Positions 6,004 through 12,221 of a DNA stretch of 12,221 nucleotides are shown here, in pieces. The position numbers and the translations under genes were made by a program. This stretch comes from Rikenellaceae bacterium (GTDB taxonomy: Bacteria > Bacteroidota > Bacteroidia > Bacteroidales > UBA932): the NCBI GenBank assembly GCA_900767405.1, contig CAAFZB010000067.1, positions 1 to 12,221 of the forward strand. Reading direction: 5' to 3'. The notes beneath the pieces are model-generated. The model had not been told where the DNA came from, searched no databases, and worked only from the letters and a program-made list of their open reading frames with translations. Every line of letters begins with the position of its first letter. Position 1 is the first letter of the stretch.

Positions 6004-7416
6004 ATGGACAGGGAACAGGTTCTGTATGATGATTTCATAAAAAATCTCGGGATACCCCCGACTTCCTGCCAGGATTCCCTCCTTAGGGACGTGGCCTCTT
6101 TTATCTGTACCGACGATGCCGATATTATGGTTGTCAACGGGTATGCCGGCACGGGTAAGACTACGGCAATATCTGCGGTCATCAGGACGCTGCGTCAGAT
6201 GAGGGTCCATTCGGTGCTGCTCGCACCTACCGGCCGTTCTGCCAAAGTGCTCGAGAAAATATCGGGCCGGCCGGCCCAGACCGTCCACAAGCATATCTAC
6301 CGGCAAAGTTCGGTGGGTGCCGACGGATTCGGACAGTTCAAACTTTCTCCCAACAAAGCCAAAAACACCCTCTTTGTGGTGGATGAGGTTTCGCTGATAG
6401 GGGTCGATGCAAAGGAACAGCAGTCCACTATGGCGTTCGGCACCGGGAACCTTTTGGAAGACCTGATAAGTTTCGTACGTAACGGAGCCGACTGCCGGCT
6501 CATACTGCTGGGGGACAGTGCCCAGCTTCCGCCCGTGGGGCTGGACAGCAGCCCGGCCCTGAGCCCGGAGTATATGGACAAGTTCTCGGGGGTGCGCTAC
6601 GCGACGCTCACGACGGTTGTCCGTCAGGCGCTTGAGTCCGGGATTCTTGCGAATGCAACCAGCCTTCGCGGCCAGTTCGGGACCGGTGAGATAAGGCTTG
6701 CCGCCGATGGATACCCGGACGTCGAACGCATCTCGGGCAGTGAGCTTATAGAGAAGATTTCCGATGCATACGACCGGTACGGAGAAGATGAGACCGTTAT
6801 CCTTTGCCGCTCGAACAAACGGGCGATAAGGTACAACCTTGGAATACGCTCGACTGTCCAGTACAAGGAAGAGCGTCTTGTGCGTGACGACAAGCTTATG
6901 ATCGTTAAGAACTGCTACCAGTTCGTGGAAGGGATGGAAGGGCTTGATTACATTGCAAACGGCGATATAGCCAAGCTCATAAGAATAAGGAACTATGAAG
7001 ACCGGTACGGACTGCATTTCGCAGACGCTACGCTGCGTTTTCCTGATTACGGCAATCAGGAACTCACGGCCAAGGTTTGCCTGGATACCCTGGACAGCGA
7101 AAGCGCTTCGCTGAGTTACGAACAGCAGAACGAACTGTATCTGGGTGTGTCTGCCGACTATTCTCATCTGGGAACAAAAAAGAAAATCTGGGAGGCCGTA
7201 AGGGAAGACAAGTATTACAATGCCCTGCAGCTCAAATACGCCTATGCCATTACCTGTCACAAGAGTCAGGGCGGTCAGTGGGACTGTGTTTTCATAGACT
7301 GTCCTTTCTGGCAGGATGAACAGGCGGATGAGGATTTGAAATGGATGTATACAGCTCTTACGAGAGCTGTAAAAAAAGTATATTTGGTTAATTTTAACGA
7401 TAGATTTTTTAAATGA
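6004..7416 (+). CDS. SF1B DNA helicase (RecD/Pif1/Dda-like)
   Basis: A 470-residue ATP-dependent helicase of superfamily 1B, probably moving 5' to 3' on single-stranded DNA. Motifs in order: Walker A GYAGTGKTT (46-54), Ia LLAPTGRSA (72-80), Walker B FVVDEVSLI (124-132), III GDSAQLPPV (170-178), IV with VVRQ (205-208), V YAITCHKSQGGQWD (414-427) and VI YTALTRAVKKVYLV (449-462). The stretch around 297-330 (KLMIVKNCY then IANGDIAKLIRI) resembles the SH3-like insert of RecD2 and Dda proteins. The N-terminal extension of full-length RecD2 is missing, so it is a compact form like T4 Dda. It abuts trkH at TAAATG and overlaps the peptidase gene in ATGA, so it is cotranscribed. A role in recombination or replication repair is family-based; the exact substrate is unknown. 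The name recD2 is not justified. Confidence 0.9.
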   Translation: MDREQVLYDDFIKNLGIPPTSCQDSLLRDVASFICTDDADIMVVNGYAGTGKTTAISAVIRTLRQMRVHSVLLAPTGRSAKVLEKISGRPAQTVHKHIYRQSSVGADGFGQFKLSPNKAKNTLFVVDEVSLIGVDAKEQQSTMAFGTGNLLEDLISFVRNGADCRLILLGDSAQLPPVGLDSSPALSPEYMDKFSGVRYATLTTVVRQALESGILANATSLRGQFGTGEIRLAADGYPDVERISGSELIEKISDAYDRYGEDETVILCRSNKRAIRYNLGIRSTVQYKEERLVRDDKLMIVKNCYQFVEGMEGLDYIANGDIAKLIRIRNYEDRYGLHFADATLRFPDYGNQELTAKVCLDTLDSESASLSYEQQNELYLGVSADYSHLGTKKKIWEAVREDKYYNALQLKYAYAITCHKSQGGQWDCVFIDCPFWQDEQADEDLKWMYTALTRAVKKVYLVNFNDRFFK

Positions 7417-9224
7417 AAATTTTTCTTGCTGTTCTGGCTGTCGCTCTTGCCAATCTCACTTATTCGCCTGACGGGAGCAAAATGGCCTACACTGTCGACA
7501 ATGATCTGTATGTGAAGGATGCGGCAACGCAAGTGGAGACTCGACTTACCTTTGACGGCAGCGAGACGATTCTCAACGGTTATGCATCCTGGCTTTATTA
7601 CGAGGAGATACTTGGAAGGTCGAGCAATTACAAGGCCTTCTGGTGGAGCCCCGATTCGAGGAAAATAGCGTTCTACCGTTTCGACGACTCCAACGTGGAC
7701 CTGTTTCCCATATTCAGCGCGGCCGGTCAGAGGGGCTCGCTCAAGATGATAAGATATCCCAAGGCGGGTCGGCCCAACCCTATGGTAAAGATAGGAATGA
7801 TAGACCTGTCCAACCCGTCCGTCATAGTCTGGGCCGACTTTGAATACAACGACGACCAGTATTTCGGAACTCCTTTCTGGGGAGCCGATTCCAAGGAGCT
7901 GTTCGTGCAGTGGGAACCCCGCTCCCAGAAGATGCTGGAACTCTACAGCGTATCTGCACTTACCGGGTACAAACGGCTACTGTTCCGCGAACAGAGTGAT
8001 ACCTGGACAGAGTTCAAGAGCGGGATGCTGTTTGGCAAAAAGGGCCTTTATTTCACCAGCGAACAAGGTACCGGCTGGCAGCAGATATGCTACCTCAGCT
8101 ATGACGGAAAGAAGTTCAATCAGAAGACCACTGGCCAGAACTGGGACATCCGGCTGATAGATGTCAATGAAAAGCTGGGCGACCTTTGGTTCATAGCCAA
8201 GAGGGACGTAAAGACGCATCCCTGTCTGTACCGTCTGGACAAGAAGGGACGTATCACCAATCTTACAAATGAATTCCTCTATACCACCGATGCAAAGATT
8301 TTCGGGGGAGGAAAGCGTTATACCGCTACTGTAGGTACCGCCAGCATCAGGGACAGCATTGTTATTGGCGACGCAACCAAGGCCAACCCCGGACTTTACA
8401 AGATAATGATGCAGAGGAAGGTGGGGATGGATGAACCCCGCCCCGATCTTATGAACCTGAATCTTTATAACGGAATGTCGCTGAGTATGCTTGTGACATT
8501 GCCCAGGGGCTATGACAAGACCAGGAAATATCCTCTTCTGATGCAGGTTTACGGAGGCCCCGGCACTGCGTATGTAAGAGACCGTTGGAACGACAGGGAC
8601 GCTACCGACCGGTGGTGCTGGGAGAACGGAATCATATATGTGGTGGCCGATCCGCGCACAAGCGGAGCGAACGGGCGTGACGGAATGAAACAGTCTTACA
8701 GGAATCTTCTGAAGGTTGAACCGAATGACTACATATCCTGCCTCAAGTTCCTGACTTCTTTTCTGAACGTCGACTGCGAAAGGGTCGGTGTCGAAGGGTT
8801 CTCTTTCGGAGGTACGACGACAGCCACCCTTGTGCTGAAATATCCCCAGTATTTCTGCTGCGGCATAGCAGGCGGCGGAGTGTATGACTGGACGCTTTAT
8901 GACAGCAACTATACCGAACGCTTTATGCAGACTCCCGAGAAAAATCCCGACGGATATGAACGCACTTCGGTTGTCAGGATGGTTGAAAGGGGAGAAGTGG
9001 ACAAGGCTTACCGGCCCGGCTCCCTTATGCTTACCCACGGAACAGGAGACGATAACGTGCATTTCCAGAATACCCTCCAGCTCGTAAACGCTCTGCAGGA
9101 AAAGGGCATTGACTTCGAACTTATGATATATCCCGACGGTATGCACGGATATCGCGGCGCCCAGAAGGAATATTCGCTTGAACGCGATCACAACTTCTGG
9201 AAAAAGTGGCTTTTGAAACAATGA
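7413..9224 (+). CDS. S9B serine peptidase, dipeptidyl peptidase IV-like, short form
   Basis: A 603-residue prolyl-oligopeptidase-family enzyme of the DPP IV branch, predicted exported. After a short hydrophobic start MKIFLAVLAVALA (possible cleavage after Ala13) comes a beta-propeller, including the NGYASWLYYEEIL block whose Glu64-Glu65 correspond to the DPP IV pair that grips the substrate N-terminus. The alpha/beta-hydrolase domain (about 345-603) contains Tyr380 in VYGGPG (oxyanion), Ser464 in GFSFGG, YDSNYTERFM (Tyr496, Tyr500), Asp546 in HGTGDDNVH and His578 in DGMHGY, so the catalytic set is intact. Typical DPP IV proteins are about 700-740 residues; roughly 100 residues between the signal peptide and the first propeller strands seem to be missing. 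An in-frame TAA at 7410-7412 rules out a longer start. It overlaps the helicase stop by four bases. It likely releases Xaa-Pro dipeptides in the periplasm. Confidence 0.9.
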   Translation: MKIFLAVLAVALANLTYSPDGSKMAYTVDNDLYVKDAATQVETRLTFDGSETILNGYASWLYYEEILGRSSNYKAFWWSPDSRKIAFYRFDDSNVDLFPIFSAAGQRGSLKMIRYPKAGRPNPMVKIGMIDLSNPSVIVWADFEYNDDQYFGTPFWGADSKELFVQWEPRSQKMLELYSVSALTGYKRLLFREQSDTWTEFKSGMLFGKKGLYFTSEQGTGWQQICYLSYDGKKFNQKTTGQNWDIRLIDVNEKLGDLWFIAKRDVKTHPCLYRLDKKGRITNLTNEFLYTTDAKIFGGGKRYTATVGTASIRDSIVIGDATKANPGLYKIMMQRKVGMDEPRPDLMNLNLYNGMSLSMLVTLPRGYDKTRKYPLLMQVYGGPGTAYVRDRWNDRDATDRWCWENGIIYVVADPRTSGANGRDGMKQSYRNLLKVEPNDYISCLKFLTSFLNVDCERVGVEGFSFGGTTTATLVLKYPQYFCCGIAGGGVYDWTLYDSNYTERFMQTPEKNPDGYERTSVVRMVERGEVDKAYRPGSLMLTHGTGDDNVHFQNTLQLVNALQEKGIDFELMIYPDGMHGYRGAQKEYSLERDHNFWKKWLLKQ

Positions 9225-9241
9225 TTTAAAGTTTATATACT

Positions 9242-10792
9242 ATGCCCAAGATTGAATTTGGAACAGGCGGCATTCGCGCCGAAATGGGCGATGCCTTTGG
9301 CTTGATGAACAAGGAGACCGTGTGCATTGCAACACAGGGTCTGGCCAATTATCTTAATTCTCATAATGAAGGCGGCGCTCAGATAAGCGTCTGCATTTCC
9401 TATGATTCGAGGAACAACAGCCGTTATTTTGCACAGCTTACAAGAGACGTGCTCTGTGCAAACGGCATAAAGGTCTATATCTTTGATGATATCCGGCCTA
9501 CTCCCGAGCTGAGCTATGCCGTTCGTCTGAAACATTCCGATGCCGGGGTAATGATTACTGCTTCTCACAATCCCAAGGAATATAACGGGTACAAGGTGTT
9601 TGGAAGCGACGGAGCCCAGGTTACCTCACCTGTAGATACCGATATCGTGACCGAGGTCGCCCGTCTTTCATCCATTGCCGACTGCAGACTCGAATCCGGC
9701 AACAGCGCTCCTTATGAGGTGATGGGAGCCGAGGTTGACGAGTCTTATATCACCGACATTCTTTCACTGACTCTGTCTCCCGAGGCAAGAGCCGCTCATT
9801 CAGATCTCAAGATTGTATATACTCCTCTTCACGGATGCGGCAGGAAGCTTGTCCCCGAATGTCTCTCGAGGCTTGGATTCAAGAACGTGATCCACGTTCC
9901 CGAGCAGGATGTGGCAGATGGGAATTTTCCTACAGTCGTATCTCCCAATCCCGAGGAAGCGTCTGCCCTCAAGCTTGCTCTCGCCAAGGCCGAGGAATGC
10001 GGCGCCGACCTGGTCCTTGCGACCGATCCCGATGCCGACAGAATGGGTATCGCAGTTAGGGACAAGGATGGAAAGCTTCTGCTATTTAATGGCAATCAGA
10101 CCGCTTCTATGCTTACATACTATATTCTTACCAGATGGGAGGAACTTGGAAAGCTGAAGGGGGAACAGTATGTTGTAAAGACAATCGTGACCACCGAACT
10201 GATTCGTGAAATTGCAGAATCCTTTGGCCTTAAAGTATATGACGTGCTAACCGGTTTCAAGTATATAGCAGAAGTCGTAAGGCGCAATGAGGGCAAGGCC
10301 GAATTCGTATGCGGCGGTGAGGAAAGCTATGGCTTCAACGTTGGCGAGTATGTTAGGGACAAGGACGCGCAGATTGCCTGCTCCATGGTGGCCGAGTGTG
10401 CGGCTTGGGCCGCAGAACAGGGGCTATCCCTTTACGACCTTATGCAGAAGGTCTATACTGAATATGGGTATAGGAAAGAGGGCCTTATGTCTGTCGTTAT
10501 GAAGGGTGATGACGGCGCCAGGAAGATTCGTGACATTATTTCCGAGCTAAGGGCGAACCCGCCTTCTCAGCTTTGCGGAAGTCCCGTATGCAAGGTCATC
10601 GATTACCTGAGGACAGACATTACCGGGATGCCTTCGTCGAACGTCCTTCAGTTTTTCGACGAGGACGGAGACGTGGTAACCGTGAGGCCATCCGGCACGG
10701 AGCCTAAGATTAAGTTCTACTTTGGAGCCAAAGGCGACAATGCCGATGAACGTCTTTCTGCACTCAGACAGCAGTTCGCGATAGGGCAGTGA
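9242..10792 (+). CDS. alpha-D-phosphohexomutase (phosphoglucomutase/phosphomannomutase)
   Basis: A 516-residue cytoplasmic enzyme that interconverts hexose 1- and 6-phosphates, feeding glycan and nucleotide-sugar synthesis. All four family loops are present: active-site phosphoserine Ser108 in TASHNP, metal-binding DPDADR with Asp262, Asp264 and Asp266, sugar-binding GGEES (358-362), and phosphate-binding RPSGTEPK (482-489). The protein starts at MPKIEFGTGGIR, so it lacks the roughly 40-50-residue helical leader that many Bacteroidota phosphoglucomutases of about 580 residues carry before FGTGG. Whether glucose or mannose phosphate is preferred cannot be read here. It follows the peptidase gene by 17 bases with no evident promoter or Shine-Dalgarno sequence, and is likely the last gene of the operon. 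Its 3' end overlaps the convergent nth gene by 76 bp. Confidence 0.93.
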   Translation: MPKIEFGTGGIRAEMGDAFGLMNKETVCIATQGLANYLNSHNEGGAQISVCISYDSRNNSRYFAQLTRDVLCANGIKVYIFDDIRPTPELSYAVRLKHSDAGVMITASHNPKEYNGYKVFGSDGAQVTSPVDTDIVTEVARLSSIADCRLESGNSAPYEVMGAEVDESYITDILSLTLSPEARAAHSDLKIVYTPLHGCGRKLVPECLSRLGFKNVIHVPEQDVADGNFPTVVSPNPEEASALKLALAKAEECGADLVLATDPDADRMGIAVRDKDGKLLLFNGNQTASMLTYYILTRWEELGKLKGEQYVVKTIVTTELIREIAESFGLKVYDVLTGFKYIAEVVRRNEGKAEFVCGGEESYGFNVGEYVRDKDAQIACSMVAECAAWAAEQGLSLYDLMQKVYTEYGYRKEGLMSVVMKGDDGARKIRDIISELRANPPSQLCGSPVCKVIDYLRTDITGMPSSNVLQFFDEDGDVVTVRPSGTEPKIKFYFGAKGDNADERLSALRQQFAIGQ

Positions 10793-11379
10793 TCGCATTT
10801 GGGCTTTGATGCCGTACAGATATAGCGGCCGTGAAGAAGCAGCCAGTGGTGCGCTTTCGGCCGGATAGCTTCAGGAATTCTGCGCTCGAGGTCCTTTTCT
10901 ACGGCCTCGGGCGTTTTTCCTTTTGACAGGCCGGTACGGTGCGCTACCCTGAAGACGTGGGTGTCGACGGCTATTACCGGAGCGTTGTTGAGCACTGATG
11001 CCACTACGTTCGCGGTCTTGCGGCCGACTCCCGGCAGGGTCATAAGTTCGGGTATGGTTTCCGGAATCTTTCCTCCGTAATCACTTGTTACCTTTTTGGC
11101 CGCTTCAATTATGTGAGCCGCCTTGCTGTTTGGGTAGGATACCGATTTTATGAGTTCGTAAACTTCGTCAAAAGAGGCTCCGGCAAGAGCAGGAATATCG
11201 GGAAAACGTTCGAACAGGGCCGGGGTGGTCCTGTTTATGCGTTTGTCAGTGCATTGGGCCGAAAGCATAACGGCCACCAGAAGCTGGTAGTCGTTCCTGA
11301 ATTGAAGTTCCGATTTGGGCTCGGGTACGTTGCTCTGGAAATAATCCAGAATCTGGGAGTACCGCCGGTCAATTTTCAT
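10717..11379 (-). CDS. nth: endonuclease III (DNA glycosylase/AP lyase)
   Basis: Base-excision repair enzyme that removes oxidised pyrimidines and cleaves at abasic sites. The protein is 220 residues (E. coli 211). It has the helix-hairpin-helix LPGVGRKTANVV (115-126) with catalytic Lys121, the catalytic Asp139 in VDTHVFRV, and the iron-sulfur ligands Cys188, Cys195, Cys198 and Cys204 in the classic C-X6-C-X2-C-X5-C spacing (an extra Cys203 is adjacent). I chose the ATG at 11379 because MKIDRRYSQIL matches the family start; the frame stays open to 11481 but that part is antiparallel to nothing recognisable and lies inside ftsE. The start overlaps the ftsE stop by 11 bases, so translation is probably coupled. 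A 16-residue tail after the cluster is coded by DNA shared with the phosphohexomutase gene. Confidence 0.95.
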   Translation of the reverse strand: MKIDRRYSQILDYFQSNVPEPKSELQFRNDYQLLVAVMLSAQCTDKRINRTTPALFERFPDIPALAGASFDEVYELIKSVSYPNSKAAHIIEAAKKVTSDYGGKIPETIPELMTLPGVGRKTANVVASVLNNAPVIAVDTHVFRVAHRTGLSKGKTPEAVEKDLERRIPEAIRPKAHHWLLLHGRYICTASKPKCDHCPIANCCLSAERRSSALSPLAPK

Positions 11380-12088
11380 TTTCTGGAAGCGGTTCTGTAT
11401 TATTCTCCGGTAATTTTTCGTTGAGCTGTTCGTTCTGGCAGATAAAGACTCTGCCGGGATATTTTTCGAGGAGCTGTGCACGGTGCGTTATGAGAATGAC
11501 TGCTGTTCCTGACGCTGTGATTTTCTGAATGATTTCCATTACCGCCGCAGTGTTCTCGGCGTCGAGGTTTGCGGTGGGCTCGTCGGCTATGATGAGCTGT
11601 GGAGAGTTGAGCAGGGCTCTGGCAATACAGATTCTCTGCCTTTCGCCTCCCGAGAGCTGGTGGGGCATCTTGTGCGCCTTGGTTTCCATACCTACGAGTT
11701 CAAGCATCTCGACTATGCGTGCATTGATTTTCCCTTCGTCATTCCAGCCTGTGCTCCGGAGTACGAACGAGAGGTTTGACTTTACGTTGCGGTCCATCAG
11801 CAGCTGGAAATCCTGGAATACTATCCCCAGTTTCTTGCGGAGCTCAGGGATTGTGCCGTTCTTTATTGAATTGAGTTCATATCCGAGCACGCAGCCGCTG
11901 CCTTCCTCCAGCGGATTTTCGGCGGTAATCGTACGCGCGAGCGACGTCTTGCCTCCGCCGACTTTGCCTATGATGTAAACCAGTTCACCGGGGAAAACCT
12001 TCATATTGACGTCAAAGATTACGTTTTCTTCTCCGTTGTTGATGGTGGCCTGCCTGAAGGAAAGGACCGGCGAAGGATTGATGCTCAT
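11369..12088 (-). CDS. ftsE: FtsE-type cell division ABC transporter ATPase
   Basis: A 239-residue ABC ATPase with Walker A GKVGGGKT (41-48), Q-loop FQDFQLL (91-97), signature LSGGE (145-149), Walker B LIIADEPTANLD (165-176) and switch His202. The lysine-valine Walker A and the RKKLGIVFQDFQLLMDRNVKSNLSFVL stretch match FtsE, the ATPase that with FtsX controls peptidoglycan hydrolases at the division site on the inner face of the membrane. No ftsX lies within the window, although in many bacteria it is the next gene; the next gene here is nth. The tail from about 218 is an acidic, asparagine- and proline-rich extension. FtsE resembles LolD/MacB ATPases, so a different partner is possible; I favour FtsE from the Walker A and Q-loop context. 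Confidence 0.82.
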   Translation of the reverse strand: MSINPSPVLSFRQATINNGEENVIFDVNMKVFPGELVYIIGKVGGGKTSLARTITAENPLEEGSGCVLGYELNSIKNGTIPELRKKLGIVFQDFQLLMDRNVKSNLSFVLRSTGWNDEGKINARIVEMLELVGMETKAHKMPHQLSGGERQRICIARALLNSPQLIIADEPTANLDAENTAAVMEIIQKITASGTAVILITHRAQLLEKYPGRVFICQNEQLNEKLPENNTEPLPENEN

Positions 12089-12102
12089 ATTTTTGTTAAA
12101 TT

Positions 12103-12147
12103 TTTGTCGTTAGCACTACAAATATAGCATATTTTTGAGTAAATTTG
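12103..12147 (+). promoter_or_regulatory. promoter region of the rightmost gene
   Basis: Two full matches to TAnnTTTG occur: TATTTTTG at 12130-12137 and TAAATTTG at 12140-12147. TTTG at 12103-12106 could serve as -33 for the first (23-bp spacer, at the long end of the accepted range). The second would give a leader of about 20 nt to the ATG at 12172. The sequence is AT-rich, so chance matches are likely and I cannot choose between them. Confidence 0.4.
12119..12126 (-). promoter_or_regulatory. -7 promoter element for ftsE-nth
   Basis: The minus strand reads TATATTTG, a full match to TAnnTTTG, placed 30 bp before the ftsE ATG at 12088. No clear -33 TTTG is seen at the expected distance. The leader would be about 25 nt and A-rich. 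Confidence 0.45.
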
Positions 12148-12171
12148 TAAGATTATAAAAATGTAATTTTT

Positions 12172-12221
12172 ATGAGGGCAAGAATTGTTTTGATATTCAC
12201 GGCTATAGCTCTGGCTCTGGG
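12172..12221 (+). CDS. start of a secreted or membrane protein (partial)
   Basis: The frame from ATG 12172 gives MRARIVLIFTAIALAL and runs off the window. The basic start followed by a hydrophobic run looks like a Sec signal peptide or a first membrane helix. It is preceded by promoter-like elements at the expected distance. Product unknown; only 16 residues are visible. Confidence 0.5.
   Translation, partial: MRARIVLIFTAIALAL

Noticed and set aside
5629..7260. Long open frame of 543 codons on the minus strand, antisense to trkH and the helicase
   Set aside because: The overlapping plus-strand proteins have complete, well-ordered family motifs; the antisense translation has no recognisable domain and arises from codon bias.
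7977..9221. Open frame of 414 codons on the minus strand, antisense to the peptidase
   Set aside because: It is a shadow of the S9B catalytic region, with no domain and no plausible start signal.
10778..10796. GCGAT/ATCGC hairpin at the end of the phosphohexomutase gene as a terminator
   Set aside because: A 5-bp stem with a 9-base loop and only a three-T run is too weak to support.
11380..11481. N-terminal extension of nth by 34 codons
   Set aside because: It has no similarity to endonuclease III and lies wholly within the end of ftsE.

Overview
The window reads as chromosomal DNA of a Bacteroidota member, most likely Bacteroidales (a Rikenellaceae-like or uncultured gut lineage is possible, but I cannot place it to genus). 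The reasons are the TAnnTTTG-type -7 promoter elements upstream of several genes, the near absence of Shine-Dalgarno sequences, and protein families with a Bacteroidota look: a NagC-like ROK regulator, an S9B dipeptidyl peptidase, a short RecD/Pif1-like helicase and an FtsE with a GKVGGGKT Walker A. Coding density is very high. Almost all genes are housekeeping or conserved accessory genes, and there is no phage, CRISPR, insertion sequence with a transposase, tRNA or rRNA.

Layout. The left edge (1-92) has no supportable gene but carries a REP-like palindrome just past the yicC stop. yicC (minus) and glnS (plus) diverge from a 73-bp region holding two back-to-back copies of the same -7 element. 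glnS converges on a ROK-family regulator (minus), with one base between the stop codons and a small palindrome spanning both. The 243-bp region 3899-4141 separates the ROK gene from a rightward gene cluster. It contains an 89-bp inverted-repeat element with perfect 18-bp arms, a Bacteroidota promoter, and a perfect 7-bp-arm palindrome just before the first start codon.

The cluster 4142-10792 looks like one operon of five genes: a small two-helix membrane protein with a HAMP-like domain and no output domain, the K+ channel subunit TrkH, an SF1B helicase, a short S9B dipeptidyl peptidase, and an alpha-D-phosphohexomutase. Junctions are a 4-base ATGA overlap, directly abutting stop/start, another ATGA overlap, and a 17-base gap. 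The first two genes are the best functional pair: the HAMP protein is translationally coupled to TrkH and may gate or regulate it. The other genes show no obvious pathway link to K+ transport.

The phosphohexomutase gene runs 76 bp into the convergent nth gene (endonuclease III). nth is itself translationally coupled (11-base overlap) behind an FtsE-type ABC ATPase on the minus strand. A divergent promoter region (12089-12171) leads right to the first 16 codons of a gene that begins like a signal peptide and leaves the window.

I found no complete, clearly new multi-gene system. The leads most worth checking are the HAMP-like protein fused by overlap to trkH, the palindromic element and operator-like palindrome in front of that operon, and the unusually short N-terminus of the dipeptidyl peptidase.
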